64,000 bases of DNA from contig NZ_CP022604.1 of NCBI RefSeq assembly GCF_002278035.1, positions 992,001-1,056,000 on the forward strand, written 5' to 3'. Numbering within the stretch: the first letter of the stretch is position 1; each line of letters starts with the position of its first letter. Positions 7,082-16,107 of this stretch are shown piece by piece. A model generated the notes under the pieces. The model ran no database searches and was not told the origin of the DNA. It saw nothing but the letters and a program-made list of their open reading frames with translations. The stretch comes from Ochrobactrum quorumnocens. GTDB taxonomy: Bacteria; Pseudomonadota; Alphaproteobacteria; Rhizobiales; Rhizobiaceae. The position numbers and the translations under genes are program-made.

Positions 7082-7593
7082 GCGCTGATGCTTCTGATCT
7101 GCGCCGCATACGCGCGAAACTGGCGGCGCTGGAAGGCGCTGACTGGCAGCTGTGCTGCGAGAGTGATGTTTCGTTCGTTGAGGCAAAGACGCGACATGGC
7201 GAGCTTAATAAGGTCGCTACGTTCCATCCCGGCGCTACATTTGACGAGATTGATTTCATCGTAAGTGCGCCGCGCATGGTGACAACCATGCTCGAATTGG
7301 TTGATCGGGCAATTGTTGCGATGCGACAGCGTGGGCCAAAGCAAGGCGGACAGCGCCAGTTGCAGAACTATGCAGCTGAGGCTGCAATGAAGTGCGACGA
7401 CGACGCGTTCAAGGCTTTTCTTGAGCAACGGCACGGCCTTGAGTGGCCTTTAACAAAGGAACGGGCAGCGGAAAAACTGCGCACGATCCTGAAAATACAA
7501 TCCAGAAAAGAACTGAACGAAAACAGCGCTGCGGCTGATCGCTGGCGGGATCTGCGCGCTGCTTTCGAAGCATGGCTAAGGGTGGGACAATGA
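7078..7593 (+). CDS. hypothetical protein upstream of replication initiator
   Basis: 171 residues. The ATG at 7078 overlaps the previous stop (ATGA) and is preferred over an upstream in-frame ATG that would overlap by about 110 bp. Contains WQLCCESDVSFVEAK and FIVSAPRMVTTMLELVDRAI, then a charged C-terminal half ending FEAWLRVGQ. The N-terminal half resembles phage proteins with an ead/Ea22-like alpha-beta pattern, but I do not assign a family. It sits directly before the initiator gene. Confidence 0.5.
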   Translation: MSADASDLRRIRAKLAALEGADWQLCCESDVSFVEAKTRHGELNKVATFHPGATFDEIDFIVSAPRMVTTMLELVDRAIVAMRQRGPKQGGQRQLQNYAAEAAMKCDDDAFKAFLEQRHGLEWPLTKERAAEKLRTILKIQSRKELNENSAAADRWRDLRAAFEAWLRVGQ

Positions 7594-8762
7594 GTATTGC
7601 CGTCATGTCGCGGATATTCAAAAAACAGTTAGGCTCATCAAGCCGGAAGATGCTTGCGGTTCGCTTGGCTGATTTTGCAGATGATGACGGTCGGGGCATT
7701 TGGCCTTCTGTCGCCACCTTGGCGCGTGAAACGGACCTGTCAGAGCGGACCGTGCAGCGCCTTTTGCGCGATTTTGTGGATGAGGGTCTGTTGCTAGTGG
7801 TTTCCGCTGCTACAGGTCGCCCAGGCGAACCGACGCGCTACGACTTCAACATGAAGTCATTGACCTCTTTGCGCGATGCAAAAGATGCCGCTGACGGGTG
7901 TCATGGTGTCACCGGTGACACGGTGTCACCCGTGACAACGGCGGCTGAGACGGGTGACATTGACGACGCCGACGGGTGTCATGGTGTCACCCGAACCGTC
8001 ATAGAACCATCAGATAAACCATCATCTGAGAGAGAGCGCGAGGGCGATCAGGAAAGCAGGGAAAACAGGAAGGCCATTGAGCGTGCATTCAAAAAGGCTT
8101 TCCACGTTTGGCCGACTGCGGTCACGGACAGCGAGCCTGACGCGTTCCGGGTCTGGAATACGCTCTCGCCGGAAGATCGCTTAGCGGCTTCGGATGGTGC
8201 GGCTCGTTACGTCGAGGCCGCAAAGGCCATTGGACGTAAGGTTGTATGCTCCTATGCGGTCTATCTTCGAGAAAAGCGTTGGGAAAAGCTGCCAGCGAAA
8301 GCGCCGGTCGAACAATCGGGTTCGGTGCCAGCGCCGCAACTCGGCAAGATTTGGGGCGCACGCGTCTATGAGCTTTTGCTGAATGGTCCCACGCAGGCTG
8401 TCTCACTGAATGCATTCGAGCGGGACCTCGCAGATAGCGGACGCTTTACGGCGGAGGCCCTTCTTCGCGAAAAGAAGGCACGGCAAGGTTTCCCGGCTGT
8501 GAATGAATTGTTCGAACGTGCTGCGAACCGACGCGGTGCGCTTCTTCCTGTTCGCTTGCAGGCAATCAAGGATCTTCTCGTCCAGGTTCGCATCGGTAGC
8601 GATGAATGGAAGGCTTGGGAGGCTTTTCACCTTGAGCGCGGTTGGCCTTGGTTGCCCGATCTGGGCAGCGCTGAATGGGTGTATTTCCCAGCCGGTGGGC
8701 CACAAGGATTGAACGGTTTCGAAATAGCTTTGAAGGGATTGGGTGAAAATGATGACAATTGA
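7590..8762 (+). CDS. phage replication initiator (O-like, winged-helix)
   Basis: 390 residues from the ATG overlapping the previous stop. Residues 10-75 form a winged-helix domain of the HTH_36 type seen in phage replication proteins (VATLARETDLSERTVQRLLRDFVDEGLL). A repetitive region at about 100-135 is encoded by the origin-like repeats, followed by a charged linker and a helical C-terminal domain. By analogy to lambda O it should bind the repeats within its own gene and recruit host replication proteins. No helicase loader is recognisable next to it. Confidence 0.75.
   Translation: MSIAVMSRIFKKQLGSSSRKMLAVRLADFADDDGRGIWPSVATLARETDLSERTVQRLLRDFVDEGLLLVVSAATGRPGEPTRYDFNMKSLTSLRDAKDAADGCHGVTGDTVSPVTTAAETGDIDDADGCHGVTRTVIEPSDKPSSEREREGDQESRENRKAIERAFKKAFHVWPTAVTDSEPDAFRVWNTLSPEDRLAASDGAARYVEAAKAIGRKVVCSYAVYLREKRWEKLPAKAPVEQSGSVPAPQLGKIWGARVYELLLNGPTQAVSLNAFERDLADSGRFTAEALLREKKARQGFPAVNELFERAANRRGALLPVRLQAIKDLLVQVRIGSDEWKAWEAFHLERGWPWLPDLGSAEWVYFPAGGPQGLNGFEIALKGLGENDDN
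7893..7991. repeat. iteron-like repeats, candidate phage origin inside initiator gene
   Basis: Six exact copies of GTGTCA or its complement in 92 bp: 7898, 7906, 7916 (inverted), 7923, 7976 and 7984. A 21-bp block at 7893-7913 recurs exactly at 7971-7991. Bases 7906-7921 form a perfect 16-bp palindrome, GTGTCACC-GGTGACAC. Two near-copies lie at 7934 and 7954. Lambda has its origin iterons inside gene O in the same way. Confidence 0.65.
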
Positions 8763-9405
8763 TCCACGTCAGATCGATAGAGCGATAGCATCCACTCCCA
8801 CTGACGAACAGTGCAGGGCGATAGACAAGGTGATTGCAGAGCGCCGTCGTATCGCTCGTTTGAGGTCGGAAACAGCGAATCGCGCAGGAGATGATTCTCC
8901 ATGGTTCGTCCTAAGCGTGTTGACTGGCCGTGAACTATCGGTGCGTGATCAGCTGATAGACGCAAATATAGAAGTGATTGTCCCCATGAAAATGGGGCCA
9001 AAGCTTCGTCGTTTTCATAAAGAAATACCAGCCAAACCGCAGCCAGTAATGGTCGGGTATATCTTAGTTAGATGCCAACTGAACAATGCATCTTTGGCGG
9101 GATTGTTAACGTTTGATCATGTCGTATCGGTGCTTGGTGGTAGCGAGAGGCCTTATTTGGTCGATGCCGATAAAGTAAATAAATTCAATGAGAAGGCCGG
9201 GAAAGGTGAGTTTGATCATGAGGTGCCGCAATCAGCGTTTACCGGCGTTAAGAGGGTCGCTATTCGTGAAGGTGTGTTCGCGGGTAAAGAAGCAAAATTC
9301 ATATCGGGACCGGCAAAAGGCAAAGGTGTGGCTGTTGTAGAGCTCGAGATTTTCGGCCAATCTAGATCAATGATTATGCCTCTTGCATTCCTCGCTCCCT
9401 TATGA
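8749..9405 (+). CDS. NusG-like transcription factor
   Basis: 218 residues. After a helical N-terminal extension of about 50 residues comes a NusG N-terminal domain (WFVLSVLTGRELSVRDQL, then MVGYILVRCQ). A C-terminal KOW-like segment follows, AKFISGPAKGKGVAVVELEI. NusG paralogues bind RNA polymerase and affect pausing and termination. This gene ends the early operon just ahead of the late genes, so antitermination of late transcription is a reasonable inference. GTG at 8743 is an alternative start; ATG 8749 has AAGGGA upstream. It overlaps the initiator gene by 14 bp. Confidence 0.75.
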   Translation: MMTIDPRQIDRAIASTPTDEQCRAIDKVIAERRRIARLRSETANRAGDDSPWFVLSVLTGRELSVRDQLIDANIEVIVPMKMGPKLRRFHKEIPAKPQPVMVGYILVRCQLNNASLAGLLTFDHVVSVLGGSERPYLVDADKVNKFNEKAGKGEFDHEVPQSAFTGVKRVAIREGVFAGKEAKFISGPAKGKGVAVVELEIFGQSRSMIMPLAFLAPL

Positions 9406-9506
9406 GCGTAATCCCTCCACGGGATGATCCGGTAGAGAATAGTGAGCCTCAATACACGGTAGCACGTGGGCACAAGTTGCTGAGGTGGTCGCGCTCGGAC
9501 CCCGCC

Positions 9507-9535
9507 TTGACTGTCTCAATCACGAGACATCGATT
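9507..9535 (+). promoter_or_regulatory. inverted repeat in a possible late promoter
   Basis: TGTCTC (9512-9517) and GAGACA (9524-9529) form an inverted repeat with a 6-base centre. It directly follows and overlaps TTGACT (9507-9512), a fair -35. The -10 (9530-9535, TCGATT) is poor. It lies in the 218-bp gap between early and late genes, where a late promoter or antiterminator loading site is expected. Confidence 0.3.
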
Positions 9536-9579
9536 CAGGGCCAGAGCGTAAGCTATGTCTGAAATTCACCAATCACACT

Positions 9580-9602
9580 GAGCGCCCATGTGGCGCTCTT
9601 TC
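9580..9602 (+). terminator. hairpin before late genes
   Basis: GAGCGCC (9580-9586), loop CATGT, GGCGCTC (9592-9598), then TTTCC. It could be a weak intrinsic terminator at the end of the early operon, which an antiterminator would need to pass. Confidence 0.5.
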
Positions 9603-9623
9603 CATATGTATATGAGGGTTGCA

Positions 9624-10406
9624 ATGAACCTCGATGTGTCGACCGGACTGAACGGGTCGTCCGCAGCTGCCTATCTTAACTTCGATACAAAGAACTTCGA
9701 TGCTCTCTTGAACTCTGTTGAGCGCGAAGTCATGCCGAAGGCAGCTGTTGCTGCACTCAACCGTACCGCTGCCGTAGGTCGGCTTGAAGTCCAGAAGGAA
9801 ATGGAACTCAAGCTCGATGCGGTGACGCCATATGCGAAACGAGGTGTCATCTACGAACAGGCCAATAAGGATCGGCTATCCGCGACGGTTATGATTTCTG
9901 GACGATCATGGGGATTGAAGAACTCAACGCCACCTGCGAACTTCCTGACCCCGCAATTCTTTGGTGGTCAGCGCAATCTCAAATCCTTCGAACGGCAATT
10001 ACAATCAGCCAGTCACCTGAAGTCCGGTGAGTATGCAGTGCCTGCGCGGGACACGCCGCTCGATCAATACGGAAATGTTAGGGTAGCCCTCATAGTCCGC
10101 ATCCTTGCTGACCTTCAGGTCACGCCGCGAACCGAGGGGTACAACCGCAAGCGTAGCGATGCATCCACGAAACGGAACCGCAACTATCGGTTCGCTCGTT
10201 TCTTTGTGCCAGAACGAAATTCACACCTCCACCCTGGAGTTTGGCAACGCGACCCTCGCGATAATGGCATCAAGGCGGTGTTTTTGTTTGTCCGCATGCG
10301 TCCATACACCAAGCGTGTCGACTTCTTTGGTGTCGTTAAGAACGTTGCTGAAAAGCGCTTCGGACAGTTCATGGCCGAGGAGATCGGCAAGCGAATGAAA
10401 CGGTGA
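9624..10406 (+). CDS. possible minor tail protein Z-like
   Basis: 260 residues from the ATG at 9624, which has GAGGG upstream. VMPKAAVAALNRTAAVGRLEVQ followed by basic stretches, and a C-terminus ending EKRFGQFMAEEIGKRMKR, resembles the layout of lambda gpZ-type tail proteins (an ALNRTA-like helix early, a basic end). If so, its place before the terminase genes is unusual; lambda Z lies between FII and U. Could also be an unrelated head or tail component. Moderate certainty about being a gene, low about the family. Confidence 0.4.
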   Translation: MNLDVSTGLNGSSAAAYLNFDTKNFDALLNSVEREVMPKAAVAALNRTAAVGRLEVQKEMELKLDAVTPYAKRGVIYEQANKDRLSATVMISGRSWGLKNSTPPANFLTPQFFGGQRNLKSFERQLQSASHLKSGEYAVPARDTPLDQYGNVRVALIVRILADLQVTPRTEGYNRKRSDASTKRNRNYRFARFFVPERNSHLHPGVWQRDPRDNGIKAVFLFVRMRPYTKRVDFFGVVKNVAEKRFGQFMAEEIGKRMKR

Positions 10407-10431
10407 TCGGCCCATGACCGGAAAGCCCTCA

Positions 10432-10500
10432 AAAACGTTTCGGGTCCTTCCAAGCCCGGTCTGACTGCGGGTATTTCGCACGGCTGCATCGGGTCAGTCT
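10432..10500 (+). other. candidate cos region
   Basis: The 206-bp gap between 10407 and 10612 lies directly upstream of the Nu1/A terminase genes, where lambda has cos. It contains GCGGGTATTTCGC at 10467-10479, one inserted base away from GCGGGTTTTCGC next to lambda cosN, and an ACGTTTCGGG segment at 10436. The nicking site itself cannot be placed by eye. Confidence 0.4.
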
Positions 10501-10517
10501 GAGCCGGAAAACGAAGC

Positions 10518-10545
10518 CTAAACTCAAGGCTAAACTCCTAAACTC
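10518..10545 (+). repeat. three CTAAACTC direct repeats
   Basis: Exact 8-bp copies at 10518, 10530 and 10538, with a partial CTAAAG at 10551. They lie 70 bp before the terminase small-subunit gene and could be terminase-binding (cosB-like) sites. This is inference from position only. Confidence 0.4.
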
Positions 10546-10612
10546 AAACACTAAAGTTGGAACATTGAGCGCGGGATTAAGCGCCGCCGATGCTTTATCC
10601 CGAGGTTGAGAG

Positions 10613-11272
10613 ATGACAGCAACGCAATCGTTGCCCACGATGACGAAGGGTGAGTTTGCCCGATTGATCAATGTCACGCCGGGCCGTGTGTCTCAGTACA
10701 TTGCTTCAGGCCAGATCGGGCCGGATGCCTTGGATGGAACAGGGCGCAGCGCACGCATCATTGTTGATAAGGCTCGCCGCCATCTTAATGGTCGGTTGGA
10801 CGTTGCGCAGCGGCTCGGCCTCAACGGCATCGCAACTCGCGCTGCGCCTTTAGAAGAATCGAAACAGGAACTTGATCTTTCAAGCGCGCCAGCGGTCACG
10901 CTTCCTCGCACTGATGTCGTTGCCGACCAGATTGCACTTGAAAAACTCGAACAGGCCAAAATGCAGACCGCGCGGGCACGCCGCGAGGAAGCACTTGCGA
11001 AGGGCCGGTACATTTTCGCAGACGATGCGAAGGCTGAGATCACCCGTGCTGTTGCTATGGCTTATCGAGTGATGGAGGGCGGGCTTGCGGATATGGCGAC
11101 ATATCTTGCCGGTCAATTTGAAGTGCCACAGCGCGATATTCTGCATCACCTGCAGAAGTCATTTCGCGACGTGCGTGCTCGTGCCGCTCAGAGCTTTCGC
11201 GACGCTGTCGACAATGAACCGGCCCATATCACCGATGACCTGATGGATGCCGACAGCGAGGACGATCAATGA
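10613..11272 (+). CDS. terminase small subunit (Nu1-like)
   Basis: 219 residues. An N-terminal winged helix (TKGEFARLINVTPGRVSQYI) suits DNA binding at cos, followed by a disordered linker and a helical C-terminal part (REEALAKGRYIFADDAKAEI) that would contact the large subunit, as in Nu1-type proteins. It overlaps the large-subunit gene by 4 bp. Recognises phage DNA for packaging. Confidence 0.8.
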   Translation: MTATQSLPTMTKGEFARLINVTPGRVSQYIASGQIGPDALDGTGRSARIIVDKARRHLNGRLDVAQRLGLNGIATRAAPLEESKQELDLSSAPAVTLPRTDVVADQIALEKLEQAKMQTARARREEALAKGRYIFADDAKAEITRAVAMAYRVMEGGLADMATYLAGQFEVPQRDILHHLQKSFRDVRARAAQSFRDAVDNEPAHITDDLMDADSEDDQ

Positions 11273-13302
11273 CGCTCCTGTGCAACCCGCGCCGCCTCAC
11301 GTATCAGGTGTTGATGCAGGAGACGCAACCGCCGCCACCAGTCGATTATCTGAAATGGGCGAAAGGCAATATCGTCTTTTCTGATCGCATCACACAGTTT
11401 CCGGGGCCCTACAACGAGGCGCTGTTTCCGTTCTTCTCAGAAATTCTGCGAGCATTGTCGCCAGAAGATGCTTGCCGCATGGTGACCATTGCCAAGTCGG
11501 CACAGGTCGGCGGCACGGTACTGGCCAACATCTTCACGCTGGGAACCATGGATATGGACCCGTGCGATTTTCTGTATGTTCACCCGACCGAGGAAAATGC
11601 TTCGCGTTGGTCAAAGCAGAAGTTGATGCCGCTCTTGCGGGAAACCACGGCTCTCGCATCGCTCTTTCCCGAAAAGAGCCGCGATGGCAGCAATTCGATC
11701 CATTATAAGGAGCGCGCCGACGGGCGCGGCGCAATTCAGGCAGCGGGTGCCAACTCGCCATCTGGCCTTTCGATGATTTCACCGCGTAAGCAGGTGCAGG
11801 ACGATCTGTCGAAATGGCAGAACAACGAAGCAGGCGACCCGGAAAGTCAGGCAGAAAGCCGGTCGAAGGCGTTTATCTCGGCGAAAATCCTTAAAATTTC
11901 GACGCCGCTGATTGCTCCGGGCTGCAGGATTTCAACCAACTTTGAGCAAGGAACACAGGAACGTTACCATGTTCCATGTCCCCATTGCCGACATTTGCAT
12001 GCGCTCGAATGGGAGAACATGCGGGATCATATCGATGCTGAGCATCCAGAGAAAGCAGGCTTCTTCTGTCCTAAATGCGGTGGGGAAATTCGGGAGCATC
12101 ATCGCGCATGGATGGTTGATCCGGCCAATGGTGCAAACTGGGTTGCCAAATATCCAGAACGTGCGCGCTATCATCGTTCGTTTCACATCTGGGTGGCGTA
12201 TTCGCCGCTGGAAAGCTGGGAAGCGCTGGCGCGGGCATATCTGAACGTCCAGCGCGGCGGCCCCGATGACAAAGGTAAAAAGTCAGGTGCCGAACAGGTC
12301 TTCTTCAATGACTGGCTGGGCCAGCCGTTTGAGACAGATGGTGAAGCGATTGGCTGGGAGCTACTGCGTGACCGCGCGGAACTGGGCAGTGTCATTCGCG
12401 GCGTGATCCCGCCTCGTGCGCTTGTCCTGACAATTGGCATCGACGTTCAGGGTGACCGCGTTGAATGGCAGCTTCTGGGACACGGTAAGAACCGATATCG
12501 CGTGGTGATTGATCGGGGGATCTTTGACGACACGGCTGGGCGGACTTTGCCTGGCTACGTCTCTCACTCTGGCCATATCTCAGAGCCGCAGGTGCAGTAT
12601 GCTTTGTCAAAGCTTATCCAGAGAGAATGGCCCGATTCATGGGGCAACAGGCGCAAGGCCGATCTGACTGCCATCGACGGCAACGCCTATACCGAGGACG
12701 TGTGGGAATGGGCGCGCAAGCATCCGATCACCGATGTCATTATGGTTCGCGGTGACAACCGTGAAGCCGCCCCGATGTTGGGGCAGGTCAAGAAGGAAAA
12801 AGACAAACGCGGCAAGCCACTCAAATATCAGCGCCGCTTCTTTAACTTCAACGCTTCGGTGATGAAAGCTGCTCTCTACCGCTCTTACAAAAAAGAAGAC
12901 CCTGAGCAGACTGGCTATATCGAATTTGCGAAAGGCTTGGGAGATGACTTTTTCCAGCAAGCAACTTCGGAACGACGGGTTCAGCGCAAAAACCGTGCAG
13001 GCCATCCCTATTATGAATGGGAATTGCCATCAGGCATTCGCAACGAAGCGCTGGACATGATCAATCAGGCGCAGGCCGCCGCCCTTCGTCTCGGCATCAA
13101 TTACTGGACGGAGGAGGAATGGGACGCACTGGCAGAACGGCTCGCCAGCGAGCCACCGCCAGCCCAGCTCGATCTTGAAGAAATGATGTTTCAGACGTCG
13201 CAACCATCGCAGTCTTCATCAAGACATGAACCACAAGATAAAAATCCGCTCGTTGCAGCGGCCATTGCCAGAGCGCGTGCGAGAGCATCGCGCCGAGGCT
13301 AA
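11269..13302 (+). CDS. terminase large subunit (lambda gpA family)
   Basis: 677 residues, close to lambda gpA (641). Deviant Walker A in VTIAKSAQVGGT, like gpA's KSARVG-type loop, at about residues 73-83. FLYVHPTEENASRWSKQKL follows, then a zinc-binding pair CPHCRHLHALEW...FCPKCGGEI around residue 240, and a C-terminal nuclease half with GIDVQGDRVEWQLLGHGKN. It cuts cos and drives packaging with ATP. Followed by the small gpW gene after 12 bp. Confidence 0.93.
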   Translation: MTLLCNPRRLTYQVLMQETQPPPPVDYLKWAKGNIVFSDRITQFPGPYNEALFPFFSEILRALSPEDACRMVTIAKSAQVGGTVLANIFTLGTMDMDPCDFLYVHPTEENASRWSKQKLMPLLRETTALASLFPEKSRDGSNSIHYKERADGRGAIQAAGANSPSGLSMISPRKQVQDDLSKWQNNEAGDPESQAESRSKAFISAKILKISTPLIAPGCRISTNFEQGTQERYHVPCPHCRHLHALEWENMRDHIDAEHPEKAGFFCPKCGGEIREHHRAWMVDPANGANWVAKYPERARYHRSFHIWVAYSPLESWEALARAYLNVQRGGPDDKGKKSGAEQVFFNDWLGQPFETDGEAIGWELLRDRAELGSVIRGVIPPRALVLTIGIDVQGDRVEWQLLGHGKNRYRVVIDRGIFDDTAGRTLPGYVSHSGHISEPQVQYALSKLIQREWPDSWGNRRKADLTAIDGNAYTEDVWEWARKHPITDVIMVRGDNREAAPMLGQVKKEKDKRGKPLKYQRRFFNFNASVMKAALYRSYKKEDPEQTGYIEFAKGLGDDFFQQATSERRVQRKNRAGHPYYEWELPSGIRNEALDMINQAQAAALRLGINYWTEEEWDALAERLASEPPPAQLDLEEMMFQTSQPSQSSSRHEPQDKNPLVAAAIARARARASRRG

Positions 13303-13314
13303 CAGGAGTCTCGA

Positions 13315-13536
13315 ATGGCCAATCGTGAGATCATCCAAAAGCGTCTCACCGAGGCACAGGACGCTTTGCATCGCCTTCTGACTGGCGCTGCTACGGTGCA
13401 GTTAAGTTATCAGGGTGAAAGCGTGACTTACACCACAGCCGATGAAGGCAAGCTCCGCAACTATATTCGGGAACTGGAATCGCAGCTTGGTCTTGCGCCA
13501 TCCCGTTCTCGTGCACGTCGCGTGGTGTTCGGATGA
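13315..13536 (+). CDS. head-tail joining protein gpW
   Basis: 73 residues (lambda gpW is 68), with REIIQKRLTEAQDALHRLLTGA, VQLSYQGESVTYT and a final helix NYIRELESQLGL, the usual helix-sheet-helix of gpW. It plugs the portal after packaging and forms the platform for tail joining. AGGAG precedes the ATG. It overlaps the portal gene by 4 bp. Confidence 0.88.
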   Translation: MANREIIQKRLTEAQDALHRLLTGAATVQLSYQGESVTYTTADEGKLRNYIRELESQLGLAPSRSRARRVVFG

Positions 13537-15164
13537 GCAATACAGTCATTCTCGACGGTTCAGGCAATCCGTTGCCTGAACCCGTGCGTGCAGCAGCTCG
13601 CCGGCGATATGCAATGAGCGCGGCCTATAGTGCAGCCAGCAACGATCATTCCTCTATGGCCGCATGGCGGCCCGGAACCTACTCGGGACAGTCCGCGCTC
13701 GGTTTGAACCGTGATGTTGTTGTAGATCGGATCAATGATGCTGTGCGGAACAGCGGCTGGGCATCAGCAGGTGTCACGCGTCTCGTGGATAACGTCATAG
13801 GCTCAGGCTGGCGCTTGTCATCGAAGCCTAATGCAAGAACGCTCAATCTCACAGAAGATGAGGCGGATGAGATTGGTGATCAGATTGAAGCGCTTTGGTC
13901 TGATGTGGCCACTGATCCCCGAAACTGGTTTGATGCTGAACGTACCAAGTCGGTCGCTGGCATCCTCGGACTTGCTGCCCGTCATCGTTTTACCGATGGA
14001 GAAGCATTTGCTGTCCTGCCTTATCGCATGGGTGGGAACGGTTACGGTACTTGTGTTCAAGTAATTGATCCTGCCCGATTATCAAATCCGATGGGGCAGA
14101 TGGATTCGGAAACGTTGCGTGATGGTGTAGAACTCGACGAATATGGTGCGCCTGTTGCCTACCATATCCGCAAGGCACATCCGGGTGACGTCTTCGGGCG
14201 CATGCAGCAAATGTTTATCTGGGAGCGCATTGAGCGAGAGGATGAATATGGCCGTCCGATAGCCGTTCATTCATATGAAGCGACCCGCGCTGGCATGACA
14301 CGAGGCGCGTCGAGATGGGCACCTATCCTGCAGCAGTTGAAGCAGGTGTCGGACTATAATGATTACGAACTGCAGGCGGCGTCGCTAAATGCCGTGATGG
14401 CTGCTTTCATCAAAACACCATTCGATATGGACCAGCTCGCAGATTCTCTGGGCGCTGGCGATATCGGAAAATCAATCAATGCATTAACTGCGGCACAAGC
14501 TGCAGCTTATGGGGCTGATCCTATCCGCCTCAAAGGCGCTCAGATCAATTTTCTAAACCCAGGCGAAGACGTCGTCTTTACCAAGTCTGAGCACCCGAAT
14601 GCTGCATTCGAAGTGTTTGTGAATGCAGCCCTTCGTAACATCGCATCCTGCGTCGGGCTGACATACGAACAGCTCACCATGGATTGGTCGAAGGTCAATT
14701 ATTCGAGTGCGCGTGCAGCATTGCTTGAAATTTGGCGCGGTCTTTCTGCGGAAAAATCCAGCTTCGCTCATTCCTTTATGCAGCCCATTTATTGGGCTTG
14801 GCTTGAGGAGGTGTTTGATCAGCGCCGCATCATACTGCCCCCGCACGCGGTTTCATTTCAGGCCAACCCTGCGGGCTGGGTGCGGGCTGCATGGATTGGC
14901 AGCGGGCGCGGTTGGGTCGATCCTGAGAAGGAAGCGAAAGCCGCTGCCATTCGTCTTGCAACGGGTCTTACCACGCAAGAATCGGAATCGGCGGAACAAG
15001 GACGCGACTGGAAGGAAGATATGATGCAGCGTGCGCGCGAACAGAGATTTGCTCGCAAGCTGGGCGTTGTGTCCGGCGAAACTGCAAGTGCCGGCGTCGT
15101 GTCGCGGTTTGCATCCGATCCAAACGAACAGGGCGATGAAGAAAAGGAAGAGGCAAGCAAATGA
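13533..15164 (+). CDS. portal protein (lambda gpB family)
   Basis: 543 residues, matching lambda B (533). Contains the early ARRRYAMSAAYSAAS segment, NRDVVVDRINDAVRNSGWAS, DPARLSNPMG, a YNDYELQAASLNAVMAAF helix and SVGLTYEQLTMDWSKVNYSS, all at the family's usual places. It forms the dodecameric portal at one capsid vertex through which terminase pumps DNA. The C-terminus is acidic and charged. It overlaps the protease gene by 4 bp. Confidence 0.92.
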   Translation: MSNTVILDGSGNPLPEPVRAAARRRYAMSAAYSAASNDHSSMAAWRPGTYSGQSALGLNRDVVVDRINDAVRNSGWASAGVTRLVDNVIGSGWRLSSKPNARTLNLTEDEADEIGDQIEALWSDVATDPRNWFDAERTKSVAGILGLAARHRFTDGEAFAVLPYRMGGNGYGTCVQVIDPARLSNPMGQMDSETLRDGVELDEYGAPVAYHIRKAHPGDVFGRMQQMFIWERIEREDEYGRPIAVHSYEATRAGMTRGASRWAPILQQLKQVSDYNDYELQAASLNAVMAAFIKTPFDMDQLADSLGAGDIGKSINALTAAQAAAYGADPIRLKGAQINFLNPGEDVVFTKSEHPNAAFEVFVNAALRNIASCVGLTYEQLTMDWSKVNYSSARAALLEIWRGLSAEKSSFAHSFMQPIYWAWLEEVFDQRRIILPPHAVSFQANPAGWVRAAWIGSGRGWVDPEKEAKAAAIRLATGLTTQESESAEQGRDWKEDMMQRAREQRFARKLGVVSGETASAGVVSRFASDPNEQGDEEKEEASK

Positions 15165-16054
15165 TGCCATATGCCATGCCCGAAGTTGCAGCTCGTCTCT
15201 TCAACACGCCGTTGATGCTGCATGAGGGGAAAGCCAATATCATCGCTCGCGCCTTTGGGCCGCGCGTGCTCGGAAACGAGGTCAATGTTCGTGCATCACC
15301 TGAGATGGGAGTTCTCACGGAAGACATGCGCGAGCTTCGTGACGGATGGACCGGCGAGAAAATCTATAACGGCCCTAAAATGGTGGGGCAGGTTGCGGTC
15401 ATCGAAGCGGAAGGTTCTCTGGTCAATAAGGGCGCTTGGGTCGGTAAGTCATCAGGTGTCACCTCCTACGAGGGATTGAACATCCAGATTGCTGATTGCC
15501 ATGAGCGCGACGACATCAAAGCGGCAGTCATTGAAGTTGATAGTTTTGGCGGCGAAGTTGACGGCTGCTTTAACTGTGCCGAGGACCTTTTTCAGCTCTC
15601 TCAGAAAAAGCCGACAATTGCAGTTCTGACAGATCATGCCTGTTCGGCAGCGTATTTGATTGCATCAGCCTGCCGCCAGATTGTTATTCCGGCGACCGGT
15701 TATGCAGGCTCCATTGGTGTCATCTCAATGCATGTGGATGCGTCCGAATGGGCGAAGAAACAGGGGCTTGGCGTGACAATCCTTCGTGCTGGCGAGCGCA
15801 AAGCTCGTCCTGGCATGTTCGAAGCCATGTCCGACGACGAATACAACACCGCAATTGAGGATCTCGAATCCATGCGCGTATTGTTTGCTGAAACTGTCGC
15901 GCGCTATCGCGGTGGTCGCATATCACTTGATGCCGCTCTCGCAACTGAGGCGGATACGTTTCGAGGCCAGAAGGCAGTTGATCTCGGACTGGTCGATGCG
16001 GTTGCACGACCAAAGGATGCATTCAACGAGTTTCTGGCAGCGATAGGCGCATAA
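15161..16054 (+). CDS. capsid maturation protease (S49, gpC-like)
   Basis: 297 residues, SppA/S49 fold: GQVAVIEAEGSLVNKG, IEVDSFGGEVDG, a nucleophile Ser162 in TDHACSAAYLIAS, oxyanion region GYAGSIGVISM, and a candidate general base Lys214 in GERKARPG. It processes capsid proteins during head assembly. Lambda C carries the scaffold Nu3 in its C-terminal part. Here the frame ends after the protease domain, and a separate scaffold-like gene follows 53 bp later. Confidence 0.88.
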   Translation: MMPYAMPEVAARLFNTPLMLHEGKANIIARAFGPRVLGNEVNVRASPEMGVLTEDMRELRDGWTGEKIYNGPKMVGQVAVIEAEGSLVNKGAWVGKSSGVTSYEGLNIQIADCHERDDIKAAVIEVDSFGGEVDGCFNCAEDLFQLSQKKPTIAVLTDHACSAAYLIASACRQIVIPATGYAGSIGVISMHVDASEWAKKQGLGVTILRAGERKARPGMFEAMSDDEYNTAIEDLESMRVLFAETVARYRGGRISLDAALATEADTFRGQKAVDLGLVDAVARPKDAFNEFLAAIGA

Positions 16055-16107
16055 GCGCCCAGCCTGACCAACCCTAAAATCAGACAAACTTATAAGGAAT
16101 AGAGCCG

